Assembly: GCA_035524275.1 (NCBI GenBank)
Contig: DATKPC010000146.1
Span: 1 to 62,159, forward strand
Source of the DNA: DATKPC01 sp035524275
Lineage (GTDB): Bacteria > Pseudomonadota > Gammaproteobacteria > Burkholderiales > Burkholderiaceae_F
Direction: 5' to 3'
DNA: 62,159 nt
Shown: positions 1-9,763 of the stretch, piece by piece
How positions within the stretch are numbered: the first letter of the stretch is position 1
Layout of the letters: each line of letters begins with the position of its first letter
Made by a program: the position numbers and the translations under genes
Notes under the pieces: generated by a model
The model's input: only the letters and a program-made list of their open reading frames with translations
Database searches by the model: none
What the model was told of the DNA's origin: nothing

Positions 1-10
1 GGCGCCTACG

Positions 11-916
11 ATGAATGAGTTGACGCCGCCGCCGGACGTGACGCGCACGCGTGGCTTCGGCGCGGCGCTCTGCGCGGCGCGCGAGCGTCGCGGGCTCACG
101 ATCGGCGACATCGCGAGCCGGCTTCACCTGCATCCGCGGCAGGTGCGAGCGCTGGAGGCCGGCGACATCGCCGCGTTGCCGCGGGCGCCGTACGCGCGTG
201 GCTTCCTGCGCAACTACGCCCGCGAACTGGACCTCGACGCGGCCCCGCTGCTGGCCGATTACGACGCGCGGGCCGCCGCCACGGCGGCCGCAGAGGAGCC
301 CGCCGCCGCGTCGGAGCCTGGCGCGCCGGTCCGCGTGCGGGTTTCCGGCGATGGCGGGCGGCGTTTCGTGCTGATCGGCGCAGTCGCCGTGCTGGTTGTC
401 CTTGCGCTGATCGGAACCCTGGCCGGGCGCCGCGGCGATCGGCCCGGCGTCGCCCGGGACCTCGCCACCGTGCGCGACACGGCGAACCCGCCGCGCGTGC
501 CCGGCGCGGGCAGTACCGCGGGAGATGCCGCGCCGGTGTCGACGCCGTCGGCCGGAACGGCCGGCGCCGATGCGACGGAGGTGCCGGCCCCTGCCGTCGC
601 TGCTGCGGCGCCGGGTGCCGGCCCGGCCGTCGCAGCCGCCGGAATCGAGGCGCCAGGTGCACATGCGCCGCCGGCCGCGGGACTCGTCCTGAAGTTCCGC
701 GGCGCATCGTGGGTCCAGGTCGTCGAACAACGCGACGGGCGGGTGCTGCTGTCGCGTCTCGATGTCGCGGGCGCCGAGGAGGAGCTGCCGGCGACGGCGC
801 CGCTGTCGCTGACGATCGGCAATGCGCCGATGGTGACCGTGGAGTACCGCGGCAAGCCGGTCGACCTCGCACCCTACACGGGTGCCGGCTCCGTGGCGCG
901 TTTCAACCTGCCGTGA
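11..916 (+). CDS. rodZ: RodZ-like cytoskeleton/cell-shape protein (HTH + TM + DUF4115)
   Basis: A 301-residue protein with the RodZ layout. Residues about 14-80 form a Xre-type helix-turn-helix domain (LTIGDIASRLHLHPRQVRAL, then the typical YARGFLRNYARELDLD). One transmembrane helix lies at about 118-138. An Ala/Pro/Thr-rich periplasmic linker follows, and a C-terminal DUF4115 domain (about 225-300, SWVQVVEQRDGRVLL) closes the protein. In known RodZ the cytoplasmic HTH binds MreB and helps maintain rod shape. It sits directly upstream of ispG, the usual proteobacterial order. The ATG at 11 is the first start visible, but the window begins just before it, so a slightly earlier start cannot be excluded. 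Confidence 0.88.
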   Translation: MNELTPPPDVTRTRGFGAALCAARERRGLTIGDIASRLHLHPRQVRALEAGDIAALPRAPYARGFLRNYARELDLDAAPLLADYDARAAATAAAEEPAAASEPGAPVRVRVSGDGGRRFVLIGAVAVLVVLALIGTLAGRRGDRPGVARDLATVRDTANPPRVPGAGSTAGDAAPVSTPSAGTAGADATEVPAPAVAAAAPGAGPAVAAAGIEAPGAHAPPAAGLVLKFRGASWVQVVEQRDGRVLLSRLDVAGAEEELPATAPLSLTIGNAPMVTVEYRGKPVDLAPYTGAGSVARFNLP

Positions 917-948
917 CGCGACCCGCGAAAACGAACGAGGACATCGCA

Positions 949-2217
<1,269 letters not shown>

Positions 2218-2222
2218 CGCTG

Positions 2223-3584
2223 ATGTCCGCGAAGAAAATCGCCGCGCTGCGCGGCATGAACGACATGCTGCCGTCCGACGCGCCGCTGTGGGAGTGGTTC
2301 GAGGCGCGCATCGTCGACTGGCTGCGCAGCTACGGATACCGCCAGGTGCGCACGCCGCTGCTGGAGACGACGGAACTGTTCGTGCGCGGCATCGGCGAGG
2401 TGACCGACATCGTCGAGCACGAGATGTACAGCTTCGAGGACCGTCTCAATGGCGAGCGCCTGACGCTGCGTCCGGAGTTCACGGCCGGCATCGTCCGGGC
2501 GGCCATCGAGCACAGCCTGACCTACGAGTCTCCGCAACGCGTGTGGTCGATGGGTCCGGTGTTCCGCCACGAGCGGCCGCAGCGCGGCCGCTACCGGCAG
2601 TTCCACCAGGTCGACGTCGAGGCGCTCGGCTTCGCCGGCCCGGACATCGACGCGGAGCACATCGCGATGCTCGCGCGCCTGTGGCGCGTCCTGGGGATCG
2701 AGCGCGTGCACCTCGAAATCAACTGCCTGGGCCAGGCCGAGGAGCGCGCGAACCATCGCGCCGACCTCATCGCGCACTTCGAGCGCCACGTCGATGCGCT
2801 CGACGCGGACGCTCGTCGCCGCCTGCACGCCAATCCGCTTCGCATCCTCGACTCGAAGAACCCGGCGCTGGCGCCGCTGATCGCGGAGGCACCCCGGATC
2901 ACCGCGTACCTCGGCGCGGAATCGCGCGCGCACTTCGACGGCGTGCAGGCGCTGCTGGGTGCCGCCGGAATCCCCTACGTCGTCAATCCGCGACTCGTCC
3001 GCGGCCTCGACTATTACAACCTCACGGTGTTCGAGTGGATCACCGACGCGCTCGGCGCGCAGGGCACGCTCTGTGGCGGTGGCCGCTACGACCCGCTGGC
3101 GCAGCGCATGGGCGGCAAGCCGATGCCCGCCTGCGGGTTCGGCATCGGCATCGAACGCGTCGTCGATCTGTTGCGCGAGTCCGGGCGCGTCGATCTCGCG
3201 CCCAGTTGCGACGCCTACGTCGTGCACCAGGGCGGCGCCACGCGCGCGACGGCGTTCCTCGCGGCCGAACGCCTGCGCGATGCGGGCCTCGAGGTGACGT
3301 TGCACGCCGGCGAGGCGAGCCTCAAGGGGCAATTGCGGCGCGCCGATGCCCACGGCGCCGCGTTCGCCGTCATCATCGGCGAATCCGAAGCCGCCGCCGG
3401 AACGGCGGCGGTCAAGGCGCTGCACGGCGAGGCCGCCGCGCGTGCATTCCCGCGGCAGGAAGAAGTTTCGCTGGATCGCCTCGCCGACGTCCTGGTCGAG
3501 GCGCTGTCCGCCGACGACGCGGAACGCGGCGCATCCCCCTCACCCGACGCGCAGGCCGATCCGGCCGCGCTCTCAACCGATTGA
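2223..3584 (+). CDS. hisS: Histidine--tRNA ligase
   Basis: Class II histidyl-tRNA synthetase of 453 residues. It shows motif 2 (FRHERPQRGRYRQFHQVDVE), the histidine-specific LVRGLDYYNLTVFEW, motif 3 (ACGFGIGIERVVDLL) and a C-terminal anticodon-binding domain. The first residues (KKIAALRGMNDMLPSD) match the family start. A short Ala/Pro/Asp-rich tail after about residue 430 is extra. It is cytoplasmic and charges tRNA-His. It is distinct from the paralogous hisZ at 10852, which belongs to histidine biosynthesis. It lies in the conserved ispG-hisS-yfgM-bamB-der run. Confidence 0.97.
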   Translation: MSAKKIAALRGMNDMLPSDAPLWEWFEARIVDWLRSYGYRQVRTPLLETTELFVRGIGEVTDIVEHEMYSFEDRLNGERLTLRPEFTAGIVRAAIEHSLTYESPQRVWSMGPVFRHERPQRGRYRQFHQVDVEALGFAGPDIDAEHIAMLARLWRVLGIERVHLEINCLGQAEERANHRADLIAHFERHVDALDADARRRLHANPLRILDSKNPALAPLIAEAPRITAYLGAESRAHFDGVQALLGAAGIPYVVNPRLVRGLDYYNLTVFEWITDALGAQGTLCGGGRYDPLAQRMGGKPMPACGFGIGIERVVDLLRESGRVDLAPSCDAYVVHQGGATRATAFLAAERLRDAGLEVTLHAGEASLKGQLRRADAHGAAFAVIIGESEAAAGTAAVKALHGEAAARAFPRQEEVSLDRLADVLVEALSADDAERGASPSPDAQADPAALSTD

Positions 3585-3596
3585 ACGATCGAATCC

Positions 3597-4229
3597 ATGG
3601 CCTACGACCATCAGGAACAGGAGCAACTCGCCGAGATCAAGGCGTGGTGGGACAAGAACGGCAATGTCGTCTCGTGGGCGGCGTTCGCCGCGGTCGCGGC
3701 GCTCGCAGCGTGGAACCTCTGGGGCTGGTACGAGCGGCGCGAGGCCGCCGGCGCCGGGGCGCTGTACGCGGAGTTGCTGCGCGCCGAGACGGCCCATGAC
3801 ATGGCCAAGGAAAAGGAGTTCGCGGGGACGCTGATCGAGCAGCACGGGCGGACCGTGTTCGCGGCGCTCGCGGCGCTGAAGGTGGCCAAGGCGAACTACG
3901 AGGCGGGCGACGCGGCGGCGGCGCGGGCGGAACTGCAATGGGTCGTCGACAAGTCCGGTCGCGACGATCTTGCGCTGACGGCGCGGGTGCGCCTCGCCGG
4001 GCTCCTGCTCGACGCCAAGGACTACGACGGCGCGCTGCGGACGCTGGACGTCAGCGTGCCGGATTCGCATGCGGTCATCTTCGCGGACCGTCGCGGCGAC
4101 ATCTACGCGGCCCAGGGCAAGACCGATCTCGCGCGCGAGCAGTGGCGCCTCGCCATCGAGAAGGCGGGGGCGTCCAATCCGGTGCGCTCGCTGGTCCAGT
4201 CCAAGCTCGACGCGCTGCCCAATGGCTGA
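3597..4229 (+). CDS. yfgM: YfgM-type tetratricopeptide-like membrane protein
   Basis: A 210-residue protein with a short cytoplasmic start (EQEQLAEIKAWWDKNGN), one membrane segment at about 22-45 and a periplasmic helical-repeat region of the TPR_21 type (AALKVAKANYEAGDAAAARAEL and following). In enterobacteria YfgM is an inner-membrane protein that associates with the SecYEG translocon and the chaperone PpiD. The identification rests on this architecture and on the position between hisS and bamB. Its last bases overlap the proposed bamB start. Confidence 0.85.
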   Translation: MAYDHQEQEQLAEIKAWWDKNGNVVSWAAFAAVAALAAWNLWGWYERREAAGAGALYAELLRAETAHDMAKEKEFAGTLIEQHGRTVFAALAALKVAKANYEAGDAAAARAELQWVVDKSGRDDLALTARVRLAGLLLDAKDYDGALRTLDVSVPDSHAVIFADRRGDIYAAQGKTDLAREQWRLAIEKAGASNPVRSLVQSKLDALPNG

Positions 4230-5400
4230 TCCGATGAACACGGCGGCCGCCGGACGCCGCGCGTCGCGCCGCGGGCACGTCGCCGCCGGCGTCGCGGCGT
4301 GCGCCTTGCTGCTGGCAGCCTGCTCGTCGAACAAGGACGCCGTCAAGCCGACGCCGCTCGCGGAAATCCGCGGCGCGATCCCGGTCCGCACCGTCTGGCG
4401 CGCTTCGCTGCCCAAGGCGCCGGATGCGTTCATGCAGCCCGCGGTGACGGACGACGCGGTCTATGCCGCCGGCGGGGACGGCACGATCGTGCGGCTCGAC
4501 CCGTCGTCGGGCCGCGTCGTCTGGCGCGTCGATGCCAAGTCCCCGTTGTCGGCCGGTGTCGGTTCCGACGGGACGACCGTCGCGGTCGCGACGGCCAAGG
4601 GGGAGGTCCTGGCGTACGGCAGCGACGGAAAGCCGCGCTGGAAGGCCCAGGTCGCGAGCGACGTCGTCGTGCCGCCGCTCGTCGGCCGCGGCCTCGTCGT
4701 CGTGCGCTCGACGGATCACCGGATCAGCGCATTTTCTTCCGACAGCGGCAAGCGCGAATGGATGTACCAGCGGCAGACGCCGCCGCTGTCGCTGCGCGTC
4801 TCGACGCCGCTCGTTTTCGACGGCGACAACGTCGTCGGCGGATTTCCGGGCGGCCGCCTGGTCGCGGTGTCGCTCGCCAATGGCGCCATGCGCTGGGAGG
4901 CGACCGTCTCGGAGCCTAACGGCGCGACCGAGGTCGAGCGCCTCGCGGACGTGACCGGATCGATCGCCGTCGGGGCTCGCGACCTGTGCGCCGCGTCCTA
5001 CCAGGGGCGCGTCATGTGCATCGACGCCACCGGCACCGGCGAGCGCTGGGCGCGGACACTCGCGGCGGGCGCCGGCGTCGCCTTCGATGACCAGCGTGTC
5101 TTTGCGGTGGACCAGGCCTCGGCCGTGGTCGCCTATACGCGCGACGCCGGTGCGAGCGTCTGGAGAACGTCCGCACTTGCGAACCGGCGCCTCAGCAGTC
5201 CGCTGGCACAGGGGCGCTGGGTCGCGGTCGGCGACCTCGAGGGCTACGTCCATTTCCTGGCGGCAGCCGATGGCGCGCTGATCGCGCGAGCCAAGACCGA
5301 TGGAACGGCGATCGTCGCGGCCCCGCAGGCGCTCGCCGACGGCGTCGTCGTCCAGACGCGCGACGGCTCCGTCGAGCTGCTGGTGCCGGGAGCGCGCTGA
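4222..5400 (+). CDS. bamB: Outer membrane assembly lipoprotein BamB
   Basis: BamB, the beta-propeller lipoprotein of the BAM complex that inserts outer-membrane proteins. A signal peptide ends in the lipobox LLLAAC (Cys34 from this start). PQQ-like propeller blades follow (GTIVRLDPSSGRVVWRVDAK, WRTSALANRRLSSPLAQGRW). From the ATG at 4222 the protein is 392 residues, a normal BamB length. A second ATG at 4234 is equally possible and keeps the signal peptide. Neither has a clear ribosome site, and the overlap with yfgM suggests coupled translation. The open frame extends upstream, but the residues there do not belong to the family. Confidence 0.95.
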   Translation: MADPMNTAAAGRRASRRGHVAAGVAACALLLAACSSNKDAVKPTPLAEIRGAIPVRTVWRASLPKAPDAFMQPAVTDDAVYAAGGDGTIVRLDPSSGRVVWRVDAKSPLSAGVGSDGTTVAVATAKGEVLAYGSDGKPRWKAQVASDVVVPPLVGRGLVVVRSTDHRISAFSSDSGKREWMYQRQTPPLSLRVSTPLVFDGDNVVGGFPGGRLVAVSLANGAMRWEATVSEPNGATEVERLADVTGSIAVGARDLCAASYQGRVMCIDATGTGERWARTLAAGAGVAFDDQRVFAVDQASAVVAYTRDAGASVWRTSALANRRLSSPLAQGRWVAVGDLEGYVHFLAAADGALIARAKTDGTAIVAAPQALADGVVVQTRDGSVELLVPGAR

Positions 5401-5437
5401 TGCGCGCGACCCGCGCCGGATCCGCGCGCGACGCCGC

Positions 5438-6781
5438 GTGAAGCCGGTCGTCGTCCTCGTCGGGCGGCCGAACGTCGGCAAGTCGACGCTCTTCAATCGG
5501 CTGACGCGGTCGCGCGCCGCCCTCGTCGCGGACCTGCCGGGTTTGACGCGCGACCGGCACTACGGCGAAGGCCGCGTCGGCCCCGTCCCCTTCATCGTCG
5601 TCGACACCGGCGGTTTCGAGCCCGGCAGCACGGCGACCGGTCTCCTCCGGGAAATGGCGGCGCAGGCGGAGTTGGCCATCGCCGAGGCCGACGTCGTCGT
5701 GTTCGTGCTCGATGCGCGCGATGGATTGACGCCGCACGACGAACGGATCGCGCGGCGCCTGCGCACGGCGGGCCGCCCGGTCGTCCTGGCCGTCAACAAG
5801 GCCGAAGGCCTGGGAGCGGAGGCTGCGGCGGAATTCCACGAACTCGGTTACGGCGATCCGATGCTGGTGTCGGCGGCCCACGGCGACGGCGTCAACGGCC
5901 TCGTCGAAGCGGCGATCGCGCGCTGCCCCGATGCCGGCATCGAGGACGAAAGTGCCGGGCACGGGGACGCGGCGACCGCAGTACGGGTCGCCGTCGTCGG
6001 CCGCCCGAACGTCGGCAAGTCGACGCTCGTCAACGCGCTGCTCGGCGAGGAAAGGATGATTGCCTTCGACGCGCCGGGCACGACGCGCGACGCGATCGAG
6101 GTCGAATTCGAGTTCGGCGGCGAGCGGTTCACGCTGATCGACACCGCCGGGCTGCGGCGCCGCGGCAAGGTCTTCGAGTCCGTCGAGAAGTTCTCCGTCG
6201 TGAAGACACTGCAGGCGATCGACAGCGCGAACGTCGCGATCCTGCTGCTCGACGCCTCCGGTGGCGTGACGGAGCAGGACGCGCACGTCGCCGGATTCAT
6301 CCTGGAGAGCGGTCGAGCGCTCGTCGTGGCGGTCAACAAGTGGGACGCCTGCGACGACTACCAGCGCAGCCAGGTGCGGCGCGAGCTGGAGCACCGGCTG
6401 CATTTCCTCGGTTGGGCGCGGACGCACTTCATTTCCGCGCGCGCGGGCGAGGGGCTGAAGGGTCTGATGCGTTCGGCGGTGGCGGCGCATCGGGCGGCCT
6501 TCGCGACGCTGTCGACGCCCAAGCTCACGCGCGCGCTGCAGGCCGCTATCGCGCGCCAGGCGCCGCCGCGCGCCCGCGGCATCCGGCCAAAGCCGCGCTA
6601 CGCGCACCAGGGGGGTCGCAATCCGCCGCTGATCGTCATCCACGGCAATGCGCTCGGAAACGTCCCGCCGGCCTACCGGCGGTACCTGGAGGGGTGGTTC
6701 CGGGAGCAGTTCGAGCTCGTCGGCACGCCGCTGCGCGTCGAGTTCCGCACCCGCGCGAATCCGTACGTACGGACCGACTGA
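5438..6781 (+). CDS. der: Ribosome biogenesis GTPase Der (EngA)
   Basis: Der is a double-GTPase that assists 50S subunit assembly. The 447-residue protein carries two G domains, each with the P-loop GRPNVGKST (residues about 8-16 and 188-196), DxxG motifs (DTGGFEPG, DTAGLRRRGKV) and NKxD-type motifs (VNKAEG, VNKWDA). A KH-like C-terminal domain follows (NPPLIVIHGNALGNVPPAYR). The GTG at 5438 starts exactly at the family N-terminus (MKPVVVLVGRPN). The ATG at 5400 is out of frame. Note that the first G domain has NKAE instead of the canonical NKxD, as in many Der proteins. Confidence 0.96.
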   Translation: MKPVVVLVGRPNVGKSTLFNRLTRSRAALVADLPGLTRDRHYGEGRVGPVPFIVVDTGGFEPGSTATGLLREMAAQAELAIAEADVVVFVLDARDGLTPHDERIARRLRTAGRPVVLAVNKAEGLGAEAAAEFHELGYGDPMLVSAAHGDGVNGLVEAAIARCPDAGIEDESAGHGDAATAVRVAVVGRPNVGKSTLVNALLGEERMIAFDAPGTTRDAIEVEFEFGGERFTLIDTAGLRRRGKVFESVEKFSVVKTLQAIDSANVAILLLDASGGVTEQDAHVAGFILESGRALVVAVNKWDACDDYQRSQVRRELEHRLHFLGWARTHFISARAGEGLKGLMRSAVAAHRAAFATLSTPKLTRALQAAIARQAPPRARGIRPKPRYAHQGGRNPPLIVIHGNALGNVPPAYRRYLEGWFREQFELVGTPLRVEFRTRANPYVRTD

Positions 6782-6951
6782 GAACTCGCGAGCGCGGCAC
6801 GCGCGCCGGAGCTTTCGGCTGGTCAATGCACGGGTTTTCCAGTAGATTGGGTTTGTGCGGTGCCATGGCGCGATTCCGCGATTGTGGCGGGCGCCAGGTG
6901 CCGCCAGATCCCTCCCGCGGGGGTTTTCCTCAAAAAGAGAACGAGCAACGA

Positions 6952-7185
6952 ATGAGCAACAAAGGGCAACTACTACAAGACCCGTTCCTTAACGCGCTGC
7001 GCAAGGAACACGTGCCGGTCTCGATCTACCTGGTCAACGGCATCAAGCTGCAGGGACAGATCGAATCTTTCGACCAGTATGTGGTCCTGCTGCGCAACAC
7101 GGTGACGCAGATGGTCTACAAGCACGCCATCTCGACCGTCGTCCCGGCGCGGCCCGTCAACCTCAACGTGGAGTCCGAGGGCTGA
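6952..7185 (+). CDS. hfq: RNA chaperone Hfq
   Basis: A 77-residue Sm-like protein that forms a hexamer and pairs small RNAs with mRNAs. The start (GQLLQDPFLNALRKEHVPVS), the Sm1 region (NGIKLQGQIESFDQYVVLL) and the Sm2 signature YKHAIS are all present. The C-terminal tail is very short, as usual in betaproteobacteria. The gene follows der after a 170-base gap that probably holds its promoter, though I could not assign clean -35 and -10 boxes. The ATG at 6952 is the only start that gives the family N-terminus. hflX follows immediately. Confidence 0.98.
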   Translation: MSNKGQLLQDPFLNALRKEHVPVSIYLVNGIKLQGQIESFDQYVVLLRNTVTQMVYKHAISTVVPARPVNLNVESEG

Positions 7186-8414
7186 CCGTTTTCCAGGTTG
7201 ATCGCGCGCGGTTCGAGCGCGCGACCCGCGCGCTGCTGGTCGACGTCGGACTGCGTGGATCCGGCGAAGCCGCGCGGCTCGTCGGGCAAGCCGCGAGCGA
7301 ACGCGCCGACGAACTGCGCGAACTTGCGCGAAGCGCAGGGTTCGAGATCGTCGGTGCCCGTTCCATCGTGCGGCAACGGCCGGATCCGGCCTATTACGTC
7401 GGCCGCGGCAAGGTCGAGCAGCTCGCGACGATGGTCGCCGGGCACGCGGCCGGCATCGTCATCTTCGACGTGGCGCTGTCGCCGGTGCAGCAGCGCAATC
7501 TCGAGGCCGAACTCGGCGTCATGGTGCTGGACCGGCCGTCGCTGATCCTCGACATCTTCGCGCAGCGCGCGCGCAGCAGCGAAGGCAAGGTGCAGGTCGA
7601 GCTGGCGCAGCTCGAGCATCTCGCGACACGGCTGGTCCGCGGCTGGACCCACCTGGAGCGGCAGCGCGGCGGCATCGGCCTGCGCGGCGGGCCCGGCGAG
7701 AAGCAGCTCGAGCTCGACCGGCGGATGATCTCCGTCCGCGTCCGGCAGCTGCGCGAGCGGCTGGCGGCATTGCGGCGCCAGCGGGCGACGCAGCGGCGCG
7801 GGCGCGCGCGGCGCGATGTCTTCTCGGTCTCCCTCGTCGGGTATACGAATGCCGGAAAGTCGACGCTGTTCAACGCGCTGTCCGGCGCGCGATCCTACGC
7901 GGCCGACCAGCTGTTCGCGACGCTCGATCCGCTCGCGCGCCGCGTGCAGCTGGACGACGGCGTGCACTGCGTCCTGACCGATACGGTCGGCTTCATCCGC
8001 GGGCTGCCGCCGCAGCTCGTCGCGGCGTTCAAGTCGACGCTGGAGGAGACGGCCGACGCCGACCTGCTGCTGCATGTGGTTGATGCGTCGAGCGCGGCGC
8101 GCGACAGCCAGATGGCCGAGGTGGATCGCATCCTCGACGAGATCGGCGCCGGCGCCGTTCCGCGCATCGTCGTCTACAACAAGATCGATCGCCTCGGCGA
8201 GGCGCCGCAGGTCACGCGCGACCCCTGTGGTACGATCGCCGCCGTTTTTCTGAGTGCGCTGGCCGGCCAAGGTTTCGAGGCGTTGCGCGCGGCGATCGCC
8301 GAGCGGATACATGACCGTCGCCACGGCGCGCCCGAATCGGGCGACGCGCCGGCGCCGTCCGATGGCATCGGAACCGAAGACGCACCACTCGCGACCGGCC
8401 CGGAGCTGATCTGA
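7182..8414 (+). CDS. hflX: GTPase HflX, probable non-canonical start
   Basis: HflX is a ribosome-binding GTPase with a role in rescue of stalled or heat-damaged ribosomes. The G domain shows GYTNAGKST, DTVGFIRGLP and NKID. The preceding HflX domain shows YYVGRGKVEQL, LDIFAQRARSSEGK and RGWTHLERQRGGIGLRG. Residues matching the family N-terminus (FERATRALLVDVGLR) lie upstream of the first ATG/GTG/TTG in this frame, which is a GTG at 7368. The only plausible early initiator is the CTG at 7182. It overlaps the hfq stop as CTGA and has GGAG 8 bases before it, which would give 410 residues. If GTG 7368 is used the protein has 348 residues and loses about 60 conserved ones. Confidence 0.9.
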   Translation: MTVFQVDRARFERATRALLVDVGLRGSGEAARLVGQAASERADELRELARSAGFEIVGARSIVRQRPDPAYYVGRGKVEQLATMVAGHAAGIVIFDVALSPVQQRNLEAELGVMVLDRPSLILDIFAQRARSSEGKVQVELAQLEHLATRLVRGWTHLERQRGGIGLRGGPGEKQLELDRRMISVRVRQLRERLAALRRQRATQRRGRARRDVFSVSLVGYTNAGKSTLFNALSGARSYAADQLFATLDPLARRVQLDDGVHCVLTDTVGFIRGLPPQLVAAFKSTLEETADADLLLHVVDASSAARDSQMAEVDRILDEIGAGAVPRIVVYNKIDRLGEAPQVTRDPCGTIAAVFLSALAGQGFEALRAAIAERIHDRRHGAPESGDAPAPSDGIGTEDAPLATGPELI

Positions 8415-8436
8415 TTTCCCCCGACCCCGATCCAAG

Positions 8437-9759
8437 ATGCGGAAGACATCGCGTCCTGCGTTGACGCTGAACAATTCCGGCTGGGGACGCGGCGGCGGCG
8501 ATGATCGCGACGGCGACCGATCGCGGACGCCGTCGCGCGGCGAAGGCCCGCCCGATCTCGAAGAGCTGTGGCGCGACCTGAATCGCCGCCTTTCGCGTCT
8601 GTTCGGGCGCAACGGCGGTGGCGACGGCGTCCGCCCGCCGACCGGGCCGGACCGTCGCGGCAGCATCGGCGTGCTGGTCGCGGCAGCGGCCGTCGTGCTG
8701 ATCTGGGCCTGCACCGGCATCTACATCGTGCAGGAAGGCCAGGTCGCGGTCGTGACGACGTTCGGTCGCTATGCCGCCACGACCGGCCCCGGCTTCCAGT
8801 GGCGTGCGCCATGGCCGATCCAGGCGCACGAAATCGTCGACGTCTTCCTGCTGCGCAAGGTCGAGATCGGCACGCGTTCGCGGGGCCAGCAGGAGCGACT
8901 GAAAGAGGCGTTGATGCTGACCGACGACGAGAACATCGTCGACATGCAGTTCGAGGTCCAGTACCGGATCAAGGACTCGCCGGAAGGCGCGCGCGATTTC
9001 CTCTTCGGCAGCCGGTTCGGCAAGGACCGCGATGCCGGCGGCGTCGTATCGCAGGCCGCCGAGTCCGCGATGCGCGAGGTTGTCGGCCGACGCAAAATGG
9101 ACGACATCCTGGGCGGTTCGCGGCAGCAGATCGCCGACGACGTGCGCGCGCGGATGCAGGAAATGCTCGATCGGTACGCCACCGGGATCCTGGTGAGCGC
9201 CGTCGCGATACAGAACGCGCAGCCGCCGGAACAGGTCCAGGCGGCGTTCGACGACGCGGTGAAGGCGGGCCAGGACCGCGACCGGCAGATCAACGAGGGG
9301 CAGGCCTACGCCAACGACGTCGTGCCCAAGGCGCGCGGCCGCGCCGCCAGCATGGCGCAGCAGGCCGAGGCCTACCGGGTGAGGGTCACCGAGACCGCCG
9401 AAGGCGACGCGGCGCGCTTCCGGCAGGTTCTCGCGGAATACAGCAAGGCGCCGGACGTCACGCGCGAGCGGATGTATCTCGAGACCATGCAGGAGATCTT
9501 CGCGAACACGAGCAAGGTGCTGATCGACGCCCGTTCGGGCGCCAACCTGCTGAACCTGCCGCTCGACAAGTTGCTGCAGCAGCAGGCCGCGCCTGGCGGC
9601 GACGCGACGGCTCGCGCCGGCGCCCCGGCCCCGTCGGCGGCGTCCCCCTCGGCGTCCGCGCCCGTCGTCGTCCCGGCGCCGACCGATGCCATGTCCGGCC
9701 CGGGCAGCGACAGCCGCGCCCGGGACGGGCAGCGGCTGCGCGACCGCGAGGCGCGGTGA
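8437..9759 (+). CDS. hflK: FtsH protease activity modulator HflK
   Basis: HflK is an SPFH/band-7 protein that forms, with HflC, a membrane complex around the AAA protease FtsH. The 440-residue protein has a Gly-rich cytoplasmic start, the conserved GPPDLEELWRDLNRRLSRLF, one transmembrane helix at about 78-98 and a long SPFH domain facing the periplasm (QEGQVAVVTTFGRY, GPGFQWRAPWP). A Pro/Ala/Ser-rich tail closes the protein. The ATG at 8437 has no clear ribosome site. An in-frame TTG at 8461 (TLNNSGWGRGG) resembles the common family start and is an alternative. It lies in the usual order hfq-hflX-hflK-hflC. Confidence 0.94.
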   Translation: MRKTSRPALTLNNSGWGRGGGDDRDGDRSRTPSRGEGPPDLEELWRDLNRRLSRLFGRNGGGDGVRPPTGPDRRGSIGVLVAAAAVVLIWACTGIYIVQEGQVAVVTTFGRYAATTGPGFQWRAPWPIQAHEIVDVFLLRKVEIGTRSRGQQERLKEALMLTDDENIVDMQFEVQYRIKDSPEGARDFLFGSRFGKDRDAGGVVSQAAESAMREVVGRRKMDDILGGSRQQIADDVRARMQEMLDRYATGILVSAVAIQNAQPPEQVQAAFDDAVKAGQDRDRQINEGQAYANDVVPKARGRAASMAQQAEAYRVRVTETAEGDAARFRQVLAEYSKAPDVTRERMYLETMQEIFANTSKVLIDARSGANLLNLPLDKLLQQQAAPGGDATARAGAPAPSAASPSASAPVVVPAPTDAMSGPGSDSRARDGQRLRDREAR

Positions 9760-9763
9760 TCCG

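Noticed and set aside
5400..5437. ATG at 5400 as the start of der
   Set aside because: It is out of the der frame. The GTG at 5438 matches the family N-terminus exactly.
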